Origin: Verrucomicrobiia bacterium
GTDB lineage: Bacteria; Verrucomicrobiota; Verrucomicrobiia; JADLBR01
NCBI GenBank assembly: GCA_020847615.1
Contig: JADLBR010000149.1
Location: 1 to 40,027, forward strand
Direction: 5' to 3'
Length of the DNA: 40,027 bases
Both the position numbers and the translations under genes were made by a program. Within the stretch, counting starts at the first letter, position 1. The number at the start of each line of letters is the position of its first letter. Positions 15,231 to 24,658 of this stretch are shown piece by piece. The notes beneath the pieces were generated by a model that was not told where the DNA came from, did no database searches, and saw only the letters and a list, made by a program, of their open reading frames with translations.

Positions 15231-16625
15231 TCAGGGTCCGAAATGGCGCCCGATCTGCTCGGCGGCGATCTTGCCGCTGAGCAGGACGAGGGGGATGCCG
15301 CCGCCGGGGTGGGTGGTGCCACCGCAGAAGAACAGATGCCTGTGCCTGGGGTGGCGGATGGGCGGCCGGAGCAGCGCCGTGCGCGGCGAGTGGCTGGCCC
15401 AGCCGTAGAGGGAACCCTCCCACGCGTTGTCGCGCTCGCGGAAGTCGGCGGGTCCGAAATCTGCGCGGCAGAGGATGCGCGACGGGTCGGGCGCGACGCC
15501 GAATTCCGCGAGTCTCCGCAGGATGACCTCTTGATAGCCGCGGGTGTTGGCGTGGCAATAGGCGGGCGCGTTCACGAGGACGAACCAGTTCTCGCAACCG
15601 TCGGGCGCGTCGCCCGGTTGCGTCCTGGATGTGATGGCGACGTAGATCGTGGGCTGGGAAGGCATGCGTCGCTCGTCGAAGATCTCCCGGAATTCCTGCC
15701 GGTAGTCGTCGGAGAAGAAGATGTTGTGGTGTGACAGCGCCCCTGATCGCCCCCGGACGCCAAGCCAGAGGACGAAGCCGGAGCACGCCAGTTCTTCGCG
15801 CTGCATGCGGCGGGCACGGCTTGCGTCGGGGAGCCAGTGGGCGTGGGAGGTGATCGCGTCGGCATTGCAGAGGACGGCGTCGCCGCCGAGATCCAGCAGG
15901 TTGGTCACCTCGTGGCCAAAGTGGAAATCGGCACCCTGGCGGCGCGCCAGTGCCTCGATGGCGCGGGGGATCTGGGCGATGCCGCCCTCCGGATACCAGG
16001 CGCCGAACTCGGCCTCGACATAAGGGATGATCGCGAACGTCGCCGGTGTCCGGTACGGCGAGGATCCATTGTACGTGGCGAAGCGGTCGAAGATCTGGCG
16101 GATGTGCGGGTCGCGGAAATGTCGCGCGTTCAGCGAGGCGAGGCTGCGCAGCGTGGCGACCTTCGGCAGGTGCCGGAGCGCGGCGAACCCCTTCGCGCCG
16201 AGGGCGCGCCACCAGTCGCGGGGCGCGTGGTGGAGAAAGGCCTCGGCCGACAGGTCGTAGATGCCCCGCGCCCGGGCCAGGTATCTCGCCACGTCGGGCC
16301 GTTCCCAGAACGCGCCGTCCTCATCGATCCGCGTGCCGTCGGTCCAGAAGTACCGGCAGGAGGGCTCGACGCGCCGCAGCGCGAGGTGGTCCTCCATCCG
16401 TTCGCCGCAGAAATCGAACAACTCCCGCAGCACCGCCGGCATCGTCACCAGCGAGGGGCCGCAATCCCAGCGAAACTCGCCCGCCGGGGTAAGCTCTCGG
16501 CGCTCCGCCGCCTTGCCGCCCGCCGCGGCATTTTTCTCGAACACCTCGACCCGGTAACCCATGCGCGCCAGCCGCGCCGCCGCGGCGAGGCCGCCGATGC
16601 CGGCGCCCACGATTTTGACATGCAT
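15231..16625 (-). CDS. CrtI-family carotenoid desaturase or oxidoreductase
   Basis: A 464-residue FAD-dependent amine oxidase-type protein. The N-terminal dinucleotide fold has GAGIGG (7-12) and VEVFEKNAAAGGKA; the central region has the substrate-channel motifs of phytoene desaturases (WDCGPSLVTMP, FATYNGSSPYRTPA); the C-terminal FAD motif reads FFCGGTTHPGGGIPL. It should desaturate or otherwise oxidise a carotenoid at the membrane surface. Pairing with a CruF-like gene makes a CrtD-like or CrtN-like role as plausible as phytoene desaturation. Length is slightly below the usual 490-500. No phytoene or squalene synthase gene lies nearby. The start at 16625 is 47 bp from the divergent hydrolase start, so the two share a short promoter region. 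Confidence 0.9.
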   Translation of the reverse strand: MHVKIVGAGIGGLAAAARLARMGYRVEVFEKNAAAGGKAAERRELTPAGEFRWDCGPSLVTMPAVLRELFDFCGERMEDHLALRRVEPSCRYFWTDGTRIDEDGAFWERPDVARYLARARGIYDLSAEAFLHHAPRDWWRALGAKGFAALRHLPKVATLRSLASLNARHFRDPHIRQIFDRFATYNGSSPYRTPATFAIIPYVEAEFGAWYPEGGIAQIPRAIEALARRQGADFHFGHEVTNLLDLGGDAVLCNADAITSHAHWLPDASRARRMQREELACSGFVLWLGVRGRSGALSHHNIFFSDDYRQEFREIFDERRMPSQPTIYVAITSRTQPGDAPDGCENWFVLVNAPAYCHANTRGYQEVILRRLAEFGVAPDPSRILCRADFGPADFRERDNAWEGSLYGWASHSPRTALLRPPIRHPRHRHLFFCGGTTHPGGGIPLVLLSGKIAAEQIGRHFGP

Positions 16626-16672
16626 GCCGCCCGAGTTTCTGCCAGAAATGTCGGCCCCCGGAAGCCAGAAAC

Positions 16673-17671
16673 ATGAGGCCCTTTCATATCCTGCACCGCG
16701 CCTGGGCGGCGATCGTCGATTTCGCGACGTTCGAGCTGGTCAACCTCATCCAGCATCGGCATGCGGCGGCCGCGATGACGCCCGAGGCGCTCGGGAGGTT
16801 TCTCGCGGAATGGGAGGGTGTCGCCGCCGAGGAATTCTATGCGGCGCGGGATCTGTCGTTGGCGTTTGATCCCGCGGCGCCGCCGAGCGGTTTGCTCTCC
16901 TGCGCGAGCCCGCTGCCGCTGGGGATGCCGGAGAACGATCGCTTCGTCTGCGAGTTCTTCCCCGCCGGCCCGGCGTGGGACCGGCCCGTGATGTTGCTCC
17001 TGCACGGGTTGATGTCGGCCAGCGCGGTCGGCTACCGGGGCTGGGCGCGGCGCGTGAACCGGGAGGGATGGCACGCGATCTTCGTGCACCTGCCGTTCCA
17101 CTACGACCGCTGCCCCTCGGGGTACTTGAGCGGCGAGCTGGCCGTGAGCGCGGATGGGGGGCGCACCGTCGGCGGCGTGCGGCAGGCGGTGGTGGAGATC
17201 CGGGGCCTGATCCGGGCGCTGCTGGCGCGGGGCGTGCCGCATGTTGGCTGCTGGGGCATGAGCTACGGGGGCTGGATCGGTGCGCTGCTCGCGGTGTTCG
17301 AGCCGGCCGTGCGGTGCGCGATGCTCATGGAGCCGATCGTCGACTTCCAGCACGCGACGTGGGAATCGCCCGCCACCCGCTCCCTCCGGGGCCACATCGG
17401 CCGGGGAGGTGTGACCCGCGAGATGGTCGCCGCCCTGGACCGGCTCGTCTCGCCCGCCGCCATGCGCCCCGCCTGCGATCCGGAGAAAATCGTCCTGCTG
17501 GCGGCGGAGTTCGACCGCATCGCCACCCCGGAGGTCATACGGGGGCTCGCGGGCGCGTGGGGCTGTCCCCGCTACCGGTGCTACCCGCAGGGCCACGTCG
17601 GCTACCGCCTCATGCGGGAGGCCTTCCGCGAGTGGCGCGATGAGCTGAGGCCCGCCCTGGAGCGCCGATAG
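16673..17671 (+). CDS. Alpha/beta hydrolase
   Basis: A 332-residue serine hydrolase. The oxyanion motif His111-Gly112 is in LLLHGLMS, the nucleophile elbow is Gly195-Met-Ser197-Tyr-Gly, the likely acid is Asp281 in EFDRIATPE, and the histidine is His308 in QGHVGY. The N-terminal 60 residues are helical; no clear signal peptide was seen, so it is probably cytosolic. It is divergent from the CrtI-like gene. A role in carotenoid esters or cell lipids is possible but is only suggested by position. The gene ends 69 bp before the GH29 start. The family is sure, the substrate unknown. Confidence 0.88.
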   Translation: MRPFHILHRAWAAIVDFATFELVNLIQHRHAAAAMTPEALGRFLAEWEGVAAEEFYAARDLSLAFDPAAPPSGLLSCASPLPLGMPENDRFVCEFFPAGPAWDRPVMLLLHGLMSASAVGYRGWARRVNREGWHAIFVHLPFHYDRCPSGYLSGELAVSADGGRTVGGVRQAVVEIRGLIRALLARGVPHVGCWGMSYGGWIGALLAVFEPAVRCAMLMEPIVDFQHATWESPATRSLRGHIGRGGVTREMVAALDRLVSPAAMRPACDPEKIVLLAAEFDRIATPEVIRGLAGAWGCPRYRCYPQGHVGYRLMREAFREWRDELRPALERR

Positions 17672-17740
17672 ATCAATAATCCACATGCGGGGGTCAAGTT
17701 CCGCCATGGCCTATTGCCGGGGCGCGAGGGAGAATGCGGC

Positions 17741-19282
17741 ATGATCAGCCCGATCCTTGCCGCAACCTTGCTCGCGTCTGCCATCGGTGCCCCGGCGTCG
17801 GAGACGCCGATCGCCGGTGGCCCTTTCAAGCCGACGGATGAATCGCTGAAACAATACCGGTGCCCCGAATGGTTCCGCGATGCGAAGTTCGGCATCTGGT
17901 CGCACTGGGGGCCGCAGGCCGTGCCTCGGCAGGGCGACTGGTACGCCCGGAGGATGTACGAGGGCGAGGACCATCCCGACCGGAAGACGGGCAAGCCGGT
18001 CGCCAAAGCGGATCCCGCCTACCTGCACCATCTCCAGAACTACGGCCATCCGTCAAAGTTCGGCTACAAGGACATCATCCCGCTGTGGAAGGCCGAGAGG
18101 TGGGAGCCCGCTCAACTCATGGCCCTCTACAAGAAAGCGGGCGCGAGGTACTTCGTCAGCATGGGCACCCACCACGACAACTTCTTTCTCTGGGACTCGA
18201 AGATTCACCGATGGAACTCCGTCCGGATGGGCCCGAAGAAGGACGTGGTGAAGCTGTGGCAGCAGGCCGCGCGGAAGGAGGGTCTGCGGTTCGGCGTGTC
18301 GGAGCATCTCGGAGCCAGTTTCACCTGGTTCCAGGCCAGCCACGGGGCCGACGCGAAAGGCCCCATGGCGGGCGTGCCCTACGACGGCAACGATCCGGCA
18401 AATCAGGATCTCTACCACGGCAAGGCCGCTCCCGATGACAGGGGGTGGCTGACCAAGAATCCCGACTGGCAGCGCCAGTGGTTTCGCTCGATAAAAGAAC
18501 TGGTCGATGGCTATCAGCCCGACCTGCTGTATTCCGACAGCCCGATGCCATTTGGAGACATCGGACGCAGCCTGATCGCCCACCTTTACAACCAGCGGGC
18601 CGCCGAGAAGGGCGGCGATGCGGACGTGGTGTACACGTGCAAGGAGGAATCCGCCGGACGGTGGGTGCGCGACATCGAGCGCGGCGTCGCCGAGGGCATC
18701 AGCCCGGAACCCTGGCAGACCGACACGTCGATCGGCGACTGGTATTACCGCACCGGACAGAAATACCGGACGGCCAAGGAGATCGTCCAGATGCTGGCGG
18801 ACATCGTGAGCAAGAACGGCAACCTGCTCATCAATATCGTCCAGACGCCCGAGGGCGACCTGGAACCGGATATGATCAGGACCCTGGAGGAGATCGGGGC
18901 CTGGATCGCGGTGAACGGCGAGGGCATCTACAGCACCCGACCGTGGAAGGTCTATGGCGAGGGGCCGAGCACGCGCGCGCAGGGCCAGGAGAAGGGAAGG
19001 TTCGGGGGCCTCAAGGATGTCCCGGATAAGGGATACACCGCCGCGGATATCCGTTTCACGGCATCGAAGGATGGGGGGACGGTGTACGCATTTTGCCTCG
19101 AGGCACCGGGCGCCCCTTTCCGCATCGGATCCATGGCGGGTGAGAAGATTGCCTCGGTCACGCTGCTGGGCCACCGCGGCAAGGTGACCTGGAAACAGGA
19201 CGCTGAAGGGCTGATGATCGATCCCGTCGGCCCGTGGCCCGCCGGTTACGCGGTGGCGTTCAAGATCGCGCTGGCGCGGTAG
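17741..19282 (+). CDS. GH29 family alpha-L-fucosidase, exported
   Basis: A 513-residue exo-glycosidase. A short signal peptide (ILAATLLASAIGAPAS) precedes the catalytic barrel, which has FGIWSHWGPQAVP (50-62), GTHHDNFFLWDS (142-153), SEHLGASFTWF (187-197) and YSD266, the usual GH29 nucleophile position. A C-terminal beta-sandwich (about 400-513) follows. It releases alpha-L-fucose from glycans in the periplasm or outside the cell. The start at 17741 is supported by GGGAG upstream and gives a proper signal peptide; the in-frame codons before it do not. It starts a plus-strand run of glycan-active genes. A dispersed hairpin repeat lies 45 bp after its stop, suggesting that its transcript ends there. 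Confidence 0.93.
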   Translation: MISPILAATLLASAIGAPASETPIAGGPFKPTDESLKQYRCPEWFRDAKFGIWSHWGPQAVPRQGDWYARRMYEGEDHPDRKTGKPVAKADPAYLHHLQNYGHPSKFGYKDIIPLWKAERWEPAQLMALYKKAGARYFVSMGTHHDNFFLWDSKIHRWNSVRMGPKKDVVKLWQQAARKEGLRFGVSEHLGASFTWFQASHGADAKGPMAGVPYDGNDPANQDLYHGKAAPDDRGWLTKNPDWQRQWFRSIKELVDGYQPDLLYSDSPMPFGDIGRSLIAHLYNQRAAEKGGDADVVYTCKEESAGRWVRDIERGVAEGISPEPWQTDTSIGDWYYRTGQKYRTAKEIVQMLADIVSKNGNLLINIVQTPEGDLEPDMIRTLEEIGAWIAVNGEGIYSTRPWKVYGEGPSTRAQGQEKGRFGGLKDVPDKGYTAADIRFTASKDGGTVYAFCLEAPGAPFRIGSMAGEKIASVTLLGHRGKVTWKQDAEGLMIDPVGPWPAGYAVAFKIALAR

Positions 19283-19327
19283 CCCTCGCGCCGGGTCGCT
19301 TCCTTGAAAATAGCCGCGGCGCCTCCC

Positions 19328-19378
19328 GTAGCCGAACGCGTGAGCGTTTGGGCGCCAAAGCCTAACGGCTTCGGCTAC
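19328..19378 (+). repeat. Dispersed roughly 50-bp hairpin repeat, copy 2
   Basis: A 51-bp element with perfect 9-bp terminal inverted repeats, GTAGCCGAA and TTCGGCTAC. An internal TTTGG-gcg-CCAAA stem and an AAGCC...GGCTT stem allow a cruciform. It lies 45 bp after the GH29 stop in the same orientation as that gene. Copies are at 15165-15218 and 36817-36864. Confidence 0.8.
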
Positions 19379-19561
19379 ATTTTCGGCACCTGAACCGATT
19401 GCTGGGCCAGTCGGTGAAAGAGTTTCCCGCGCGAGGCGCACACGACTCGGCCGAGCGATCTCGCCACCCTGTTCGAACCATCCGGAGATACCGTGTCCCT
19501 GCGGGAGACGTACCGTCGCCCTATCCCAGAAAAGATTTGCCGTCGCTGTTCCCGGTTCCGA

Positions 19562-19567
19562 TATAGT
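19562..19567 (+). promoter_or_regulatory. Possible -10 element directly before the GH106 start
   Basis: TATAGT ends 5 bp before the ATG at 19573. With a TTGCCG about 19 bp upstream as a weak -35, transcription would begin at or within a base or two of the start codon, giving a leaderless or nearly leaderless mRNA. Confidence 0.35.
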
Positions 19568-19572
19568 GGGGC

Positions 19573-22500
19573 ATGAGGACGTTACTGGTTTTGCCGGCGC
19601 TCGCGTTCATTGCCGCGGGCGCGCCCGCCGCCGCCGATGACATGACCGAGGGCTTCGAGAAACCCCCGGCGAGCACGCGCCCGTGGTGCTACTGGTATTG
19701 GATCAGCGACAATCTCTCGAAGGAAGGGATCACGCGCGACCTGGAGGCGATGGCGCGGGTGGGGATCGGCGAGGCGCTGATCGGAAACGTGGTGGACCCC
19801 GACACGCCGATGGGCGAGGTCCCGCTGCTTTCCGATGAGTGGTTCGAGTGCATGGCGCATGCGGCGATCGAGGCCAGGCGCGTGGGCGTGAAGATCGGCG
19901 TCTTCAACGGCCCCGGCTGGAGCCAGTCGGGCGGGCCGTGGGTCGCGCCCGCGCAATCGATGCGGTACGCGGTCTCCTCAGAGACCCGCGTGAGGGGCCC
20001 GGGGACATTCGACGGGCGGTTGCCGGTGCCCAAAGAGCCTTTCCAGGACATCGCCGTGCTGGCGTTCCCGGCGCCGCAGGCCGATGCCGATGCGGCGCGG
20101 CCAGCGCGGGTGCGCAGTCAGCCCGGGACGCCGGAGCCGGGGCGCATGGCGGATGGCGACATCGCGACGGCGTGCCCGTTTCCCGATGGGGCCCACACGG
20201 CCGGCAAGGGCGTGACGATCGACCTGGAATTCGATGGGCCGATCACGGCGCGCAGCCTGTCGCTCTATCCCGGGGGCGGGAGCTTTTCGGCGAAGTGCGA
20301 GCTGCTCGCGGCGGACGAGAGGGGCGAATTCCGGAAGGTGCGGGAGTTTGTGATGGACCGGCGCGGCCTGTCGCGTCCGAAGTACGCGGTCAACGTGGGC
20401 CCGATGTTGCGCGGGCCCGCGGTCGTGTCGTTCCCGGCGACGTCCGCGCGCGCGTTCCGCCTGAAGGTCACGCTGCAGGCGGTCGAGGGCGCGGTGGCGG
20501 GCTCCGCCGCATCGGCGCCCGATGTGCCGGGCATCGCGGAGATCGCGCTCTCGGGCGCGGCGCGGCTCGACCACGCGATCGAGAAACAGCTTGGGAAGAT
20601 GCACCCGACGCCGTTGCCGGATTTTGGTTCGTACCTGTGGCCGGTGCCCGCGGAACCGGGGTCGGTGGATCTTGTGGTTGCGGTCGACCGGGTGGTGGAT
20701 TTGACAGGGAGGTTGGGCGCCGACGGGGCGCTGCGCTGGGATATTCCCGATGGCGAATGGGTCGTGCTGCGGGTTGGCATGACCCCCACCGGCGCGGAAA
20801 ATCACCCGACGACCGACCAGGGCCGCGGCCCGGAGTGCGACAAGATGAGCCGCGCGGTGATCGAGGCGCACTTCAATGGATTCATGGCGCGTGTCCTGGA
20901 CCGGATACCGGAGGACGCGCGCGACGCGGTGAGGCACGTCATCATCGACAGCTACGAGGTCGGCTCGCAGAACTGGACCGACGGGTTTCACGAGACGTTC
21001 CAGGGGGCGTTCGGCTACGACCCGCGCCCGTGGTTGCCGGTGCTGACGGGCCGCATCCTGGGAAGCGCGGACCGGTCCGAGCGGTTCCTGTGGGACCTGC
21101 GGCGGCACGTCGCCGACCGCATCGCGACCGAGTACGTCGGCGGGCTGCGCGACATCGCCGCGCGCCACGGCCTGCGACTTTGGCTGGAGAACTACGGGCA
21201 CTGGGGTTTCCCGGGCGAGTTTTTGCAATACGGCGGGCAGAGCGACGACCTGGGCGGGGAGTTTTGGATCCGCGAGGGTTCGCCGCTCGCCCAGGCGGGC
21301 ATCGAGTTGCGCGCCGCATCGTCGGCCGCGCACACCTACGGGAAGCGCGAGGTCTATGCCGAGGCGTTCACGTCGGCGCGCTCGTTTCTGGAGGCGCCGG
21401 GGAACATCAAGGCGCTGGGCGATTGGGCGTTCTGCCAGGGGATCAATCACCTCGTTTTCCACGTCTATATCCACCAGCCCTGGGACGATCGCCGGCCCGG
21501 GGTCAACGCGTGGTTCGGCACCGAATTCAATCGCCACAACACGTGGTTTGAGCCATCGGGGGCCTTCGTCGATTACCTGCGGCGCTGCCATTTCCTCCTG
21601 CGGCGCGGGACGAGCCGCGCGGATGTGGCGTATTTCATCGGGGAGGACGCGCCCAAGATGACGGGGGCGCGCCAGCCCGCTCTGCCCGCGGGGCACGATT
21701 TCGATTACATCAATGCGGAGGTGTTGCTCGACCGGGCCAAGGTGGCGGGCGGCCGGATCTCACTGCCGGACGGTCCGTCGTATTCCCTCCTGGTCCTGCC
21801 GCCGCTCGATGCGATGCGGCCTGAGATGTTGCGCAAGATACGCGATCTCGTCGCCGAGGGCGCGCGAGTGCTCGGCCCGCCCCCGCGCCGATCGCCCAGC
21901 CTGCGGGGTTACCCTGACTGCGATCGCGAGGTCGCGGCCCTGGCCGCGGAACTCTGGGGAGAGCTGGCCCAGCGCGACGGTCCCGGCCTCGCGAGCCGCT
22001 CTTTCGGCAAGGGCCGCGTCTTCCGGGGCGATGACCTCGCGGGGGCGCTGCGCGAATCGGGCGTCGTCCCGGCGGTCGTCGCCCCGGGCCACATCTTGTG
22101 GGCGCATCGCAAGGATGGCGACGCGGACATCTTTTTCTTGTCCAACCAGAAGAACGAGCCCGTGCTGGAGGAAGTGCTGTTTCGGGCCTCGGGCCGGGCG
22201 CCGGAGTTCTGGGATCCGGACACGGGCGGGCGCGAGGCGACGGCCTGGTTTGAGGCGGGCGAGGGACGGACGCGTGTCCCCGTGGCGCTGGATGCCGCGG
22301 GCTCGGTCTTCGTGGTATTCCGCGAAACGGCGGAGGGCCCATCGGTCGCGCGCGTGCTCAAGGATGGCTCGCCGGTCGCGGCCGGTGCGGGCAGGCCGTG
22401 CGCCGTTCGGGTGCTGCGCGGGGCCGGTGGCAAGACGGCGCTTCGCGGGTCGGAATCCGGACGCTACACGCTCGTGCAAACCGATGGCAAAGAGTCGACC

Positions 22501-23016
22501 ATCGATGTCGCGCTGCCGGCGCCGGTCGCCGTTGACGCGCCATGGACGGTCACGTTCCCTTCAGTGCGCGGCGCGCCGCCGAACCCGATCGAGATGCAGG
22601 GGCTCATCTCTTGGTCGGAGCATCCCGACGAGGCCGTGAGGCACTTCTCGGGAACGGCCACGTACCGGGGCAAGTTCGATCTGCCGCAGGACGCCCTGGC
22701 GCCAGCCCGTCGCCTGACCCTCGACCTGGGCGCGGTCGAGGTCATCGCCGAGGTGCGTGTCAATGGCAAGGATCTGGGCGTGCTCTGGAAGAGACCCTTC
22801 GCGGTGGACATCACCGGCGCCGCCCGCCCCGGCCCGAATGAGATCGAGGTCCGCGTGACCAACCTGTGGTGGAATCGGCTTGTCGGCGACGAGAAGTTGC
22901 CGCCGGCGCAGCGCGCGACCTTCACGACCGCGAAATCCCGCATCCCGCGCAACAGGCTCCTGCCATCCGGCCTGCTCGGGCCGGTGAGCGTGAGGGTGTC
23001 GGAGGTGCGGGAATAG
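19573..23016 (+). CDS. GH106 family alpha-L-rhamnosidase-like glycoside hydrolase, exported
   Basis: A 1147-residue protein. The signal peptide (LLVLPALAFIAAGAPAAA) precedes the family opening, TRPWCYWYWISDNLSKEGI with DLEAMARVGIGEAL. The catalytic core includes RGPECDKMS, HVIIDSYEVGSQNWTDGF and ENYGHWGFPGEFLQ, blocks typical of GH106. The last about 170 residues form a beta-sandwich (TYRGKFDLP, VRVNGKDLGVLWKRPFAVDIT), as in GH2 sugar-binding domains. GH106 enzymes remove alpha-L-rhamnose. Length is normal for the family. It is exported and probably acts with the GH29 enzyme and the two sulfatases on a sulfated deoxyhexose polysaccharide. The next gene begins 13 bp downstream with a strong ribosome site inside this gene's end, so they are cotranscribed. 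Confidence 0.93.
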   Translation: MRTLLVLPALAFIAAGAPAAADDMTEGFEKPPASTRPWCYWYWISDNLSKEGITRDLEAMARVGIGEALIGNVVDPDTPMGEVPLLSDEWFECMAHAAIEARRVGVKIGVFNGPGWSQSGGPWVAPAQSMRYAVSSETRVRGPGTFDGRLPVPKEPFQDIAVLAFPAPQADADAARPARVRSQPGTPEPGRMADGDIATACPFPDGAHTAGKGVTIDLEFDGPITARSLSLYPGGGSFSAKCELLAADERGEFRKVREFVMDRRGLSRPKYAVNVGPMLRGPAVVSFPATSARAFRLKVTLQAVEGAVAGSAASAPDVPGIAEIALSGAARLDHAIEKQLGKMHPTPLPDFGSYLWPVPAEPGSVDLVVAVDRVVDLTGRLGADGALRWDIPDGEWVVLRVGMTPTGAENHPTTDQGRGPECDKMSRAVIEAHFNGFMARVLDRIPEDARDAVRHVIIDSYEVGSQNWTDGFHETFQGAFGYDPRPWLPVLTGRILGSADRSERFLWDLRRHVADRIATEYVGGLRDIAARHGLRLWLENYGHWGFPGEFLQYGGQSDDLGGEFWIREGSPLAQAGIELRAASSAAHTYGKREVYAEAFTSARSFLEAPGNIKALGDWAFCQGINHLVFHVYIHQPWDDRRPGVNAWFGTEFNRHNTWFEPSGAFVDYLRRCHFLLRRGTSRADVAYFIGEDAPKMTGARQPALPAGHDFDYINAEVLLDRAKVAGGRISLPDGPSYSLLVLPPLDAMRPEMLRKIRDLVAEGARVLGPPPRRSPSLRGYPDCDREVAALAAELWGELAQRDGPGLASRSFGKGRVFRGDDLAGALRESGVVPAVVAPGHILWAHRKDGDADIFFLSNQKNEPVLEEVLFRASGRAPEFWDPDTGGREATAWFEAGEGRTRVPVALDAAGSVFVVFRETAEGPSVARVLKDGSPVAAGAGRPCAVRVLRGAGGKTALRGSESGRYTLVQTDGKESTIDVALPAPVAVDAPWTVTFPSVRGAPPNPIEMQGLISWSEHPDEAVRHFSGTATYRGKFDLPQDALAPARRLTLDLGAVEVIAEVRVNGKDLGVLWKRPFAVDITGAARPGPNEIEVRVTNLWWNRLVGDEKLPPAQRATFTTAKSRIPRNRLLPSGLLGPVSVRVSEVRE

Positions 23017-23029
23017 GGGAGGTTTGGCG

Positions 23030-24598
23030 ATGGGGTGGCACCAACTTGGCGGTGATGGGTCGGTGATGCGGACCCCTGTGCCAAGGTCCCGATGCGTGGC
23101 AATGTCGACGTTGGTTGGGTTCCTTTCGGCGTTCCTCGCGGCAATCCCCGGGGCCTGCCTGTCGCGGGCGGCGGCTGTCGATGCGCCAAACGAGGGGCCC
23201 AATCTTGTTTTTCTTCTGGCCGATGATCTTGGCGCCATGGATCTTGGATGCTGCGGGAGCCGGTACTACGAGACGCCGAACCTCGATCGTCTGGCGGCGG
23301 AAGGCATGCGATTCAGCGGGGCCTATGCCGCGGGCGCGGTCTGTTCGCCCACGCGGGCCAGCATTCTGACGGGACGCTATCCCGCCCGCCTGCACCTTAC
23401 CGCGCATATCCCCGGCAACGAGCCGCCGAACGCCAGACTCCGGTCGCCCGATTGGATCAAGTATCTGCGCGAAAGCGAAATCACCTATGCCGAGGCCATC
23501 CGGGAGGCCGGGTTTGTGACGTTTCATGCGGGCAAGTGGCACGTGGATTCCGAATACGATGGCAAGGAATCACCCGGCCGCCATGGCTTCGAATTTGTGG
23601 TGCCTGGCGGCGGTGCAAAGGATCCGGCGGATCCGCATCATGTGGGGAAATACACGGCCGCCGCGGAGGCGTTCATCGAGGCGCATCGCGGGCGCCAGTT
23701 CCTCGCGGTTGTATCCTATAACTCCGTGCATGTCCCATTATACGAGCGGGAAGAACTCATCGCTAAATACCGCGACCGGCCACCTGGGCCGAACGGCCAG
23801 AACAACGCCGTCATGGCCGCCATGATCGAGCGCATGGACTGGAGCGTCGGCAGGATACTGGCGAAGATCGAGGCGCTGGGCCTTCAGGACAGGACCGCCG
23901 TCGTATTCTTTTCCGACAATGGGGGGTTGAGCAACGTGTTCGACGGGAGGACCCGCCAGACGATCGTTGCCACGAGCAACCTCCCGTATCGCGGGGGAAA
24001 ATCGCAGAACTACGACGGTGGCATCCGCGTGCCGCTGCTGGTCAAATGGCCCGGGGTGACGCGCCCCGGCAGCGTTTCTCCGGTGCCGGTCATCAGCACC
24101 GACCTGTATCCGACGTTCTTGGACATGCTGGGCCTGCCTCTTCGGTCGGGGCAGCATCTCGACGGTCTAAGCCTGGCCCCCCTCCTCCGGGGCGGGGACA
24201 CGATGGATCGCCAAAATCTCTTCTGGCACTTCCCCCACTATCACACCCTCCCGCCCCACGGCGCGGTGCGCGCCGGGAACTGGAAACTCATCGAGCACTA
24301 TGAGACGGGAACGGCGGAACTTTTTGACTTGGCCGCGGACCCGGGCGAGCGGAATGACCTGGCGTCCGTCCGGCCAGAGCGGGCGCGCGCGCTGCGTGAT
24401 TTGTTCCACGCCCATCTCGAAGCCATCGGTGCCCAGATGCCGGTGCCCAATCCCGATCACAAGCCAGATGACTCTACCCGTGTGGGATCCAGCAAGGGAA
24501 CGTTCGATCCCCGCGAAAAGGACCAAGGATCGGATCCGCGCACCTACGTCGAAGATCCCGGCCGAGACTATTTCCGTAAGAGTGCGGGCCTTCCGTGA
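23030..24598 (+). CDS. S1 family sulfatase (formylglycine-dependent), exported
   Basis: A 522-residue arylsulfatase-type enzyme. The Cys-type maturation motif CSPTRAS has Cys105, to be converted to formylglycine. Metal-site motifs are LLADDLG (62-68) and FFSDNGG. HAGKWHVD supplies the active-site Lys and His. It removes sulfate esters from a sugar in the periplasm. Start: AGGGGAGG sits 8 bases before the ATG at 23030, but the hydrophobic signal (STLVGFLSAFLAAIPG) begins 25 residues later, so ATGs at 23066 or 23102 would give a more usual signal length. Close spacing to GH106 implies one operon. No sulfatase-maturase gene is in the window. Confidence 0.92.
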   Translation: MGWHQLGGDGSVMRTPVPRSRCVAMSTLVGFLSAFLAAIPGACLSRAAAVDAPNEGPNLVFLLADDLGAMDLGCCGSRYYETPNLDRLAAEGMRFSGAYAAGAVCSPTRASILTGRYPARLHLTAHIPGNEPPNARLRSPDWIKYLRESEITYAEAIREAGFVTFHAGKWHVDSEYDGKESPGRHGFEFVVPGGGAKDPADPHHVGKYTAAAEAFIEAHRGRQFLAVVSYNSVHVPLYEREELIAKYRDRPPGPNGQNNAVMAAMIERMDWSVGRILAKIEALGLQDRTAVVFFSDNGGLSNVFDGRTRQTIVATSNLPYRGGKSQNYDGGIRVPLLVKWPGVTRPGSVSPVPVISTDLYPTFLDMLGLPLRSGQHLDGLSLAPLLRGGDTMDRQNLFWHFPHYHTLPPHGAVRAGNWKLIEHYETGTAELFDLAADPGERNDLASVRPERARALRDLFHAHLEAIGAQMPVPNPDHKPDDSTRVGSSKGTFDPREKDQGSDPRTYVEDPGRDYFRKSAGLP

Positions 24599-24658
24599 GG
24601 GATAACAGATCCGCGGATGCCATCAGGACATAATGGATCGGAGCCTGGGAGAGATTCG

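Noticed and set aside
19978-21696. A 572-codon open frame on the minus strand
   Set aside because: Antisense of the GH106 gene, whose motifs are unmistakable.
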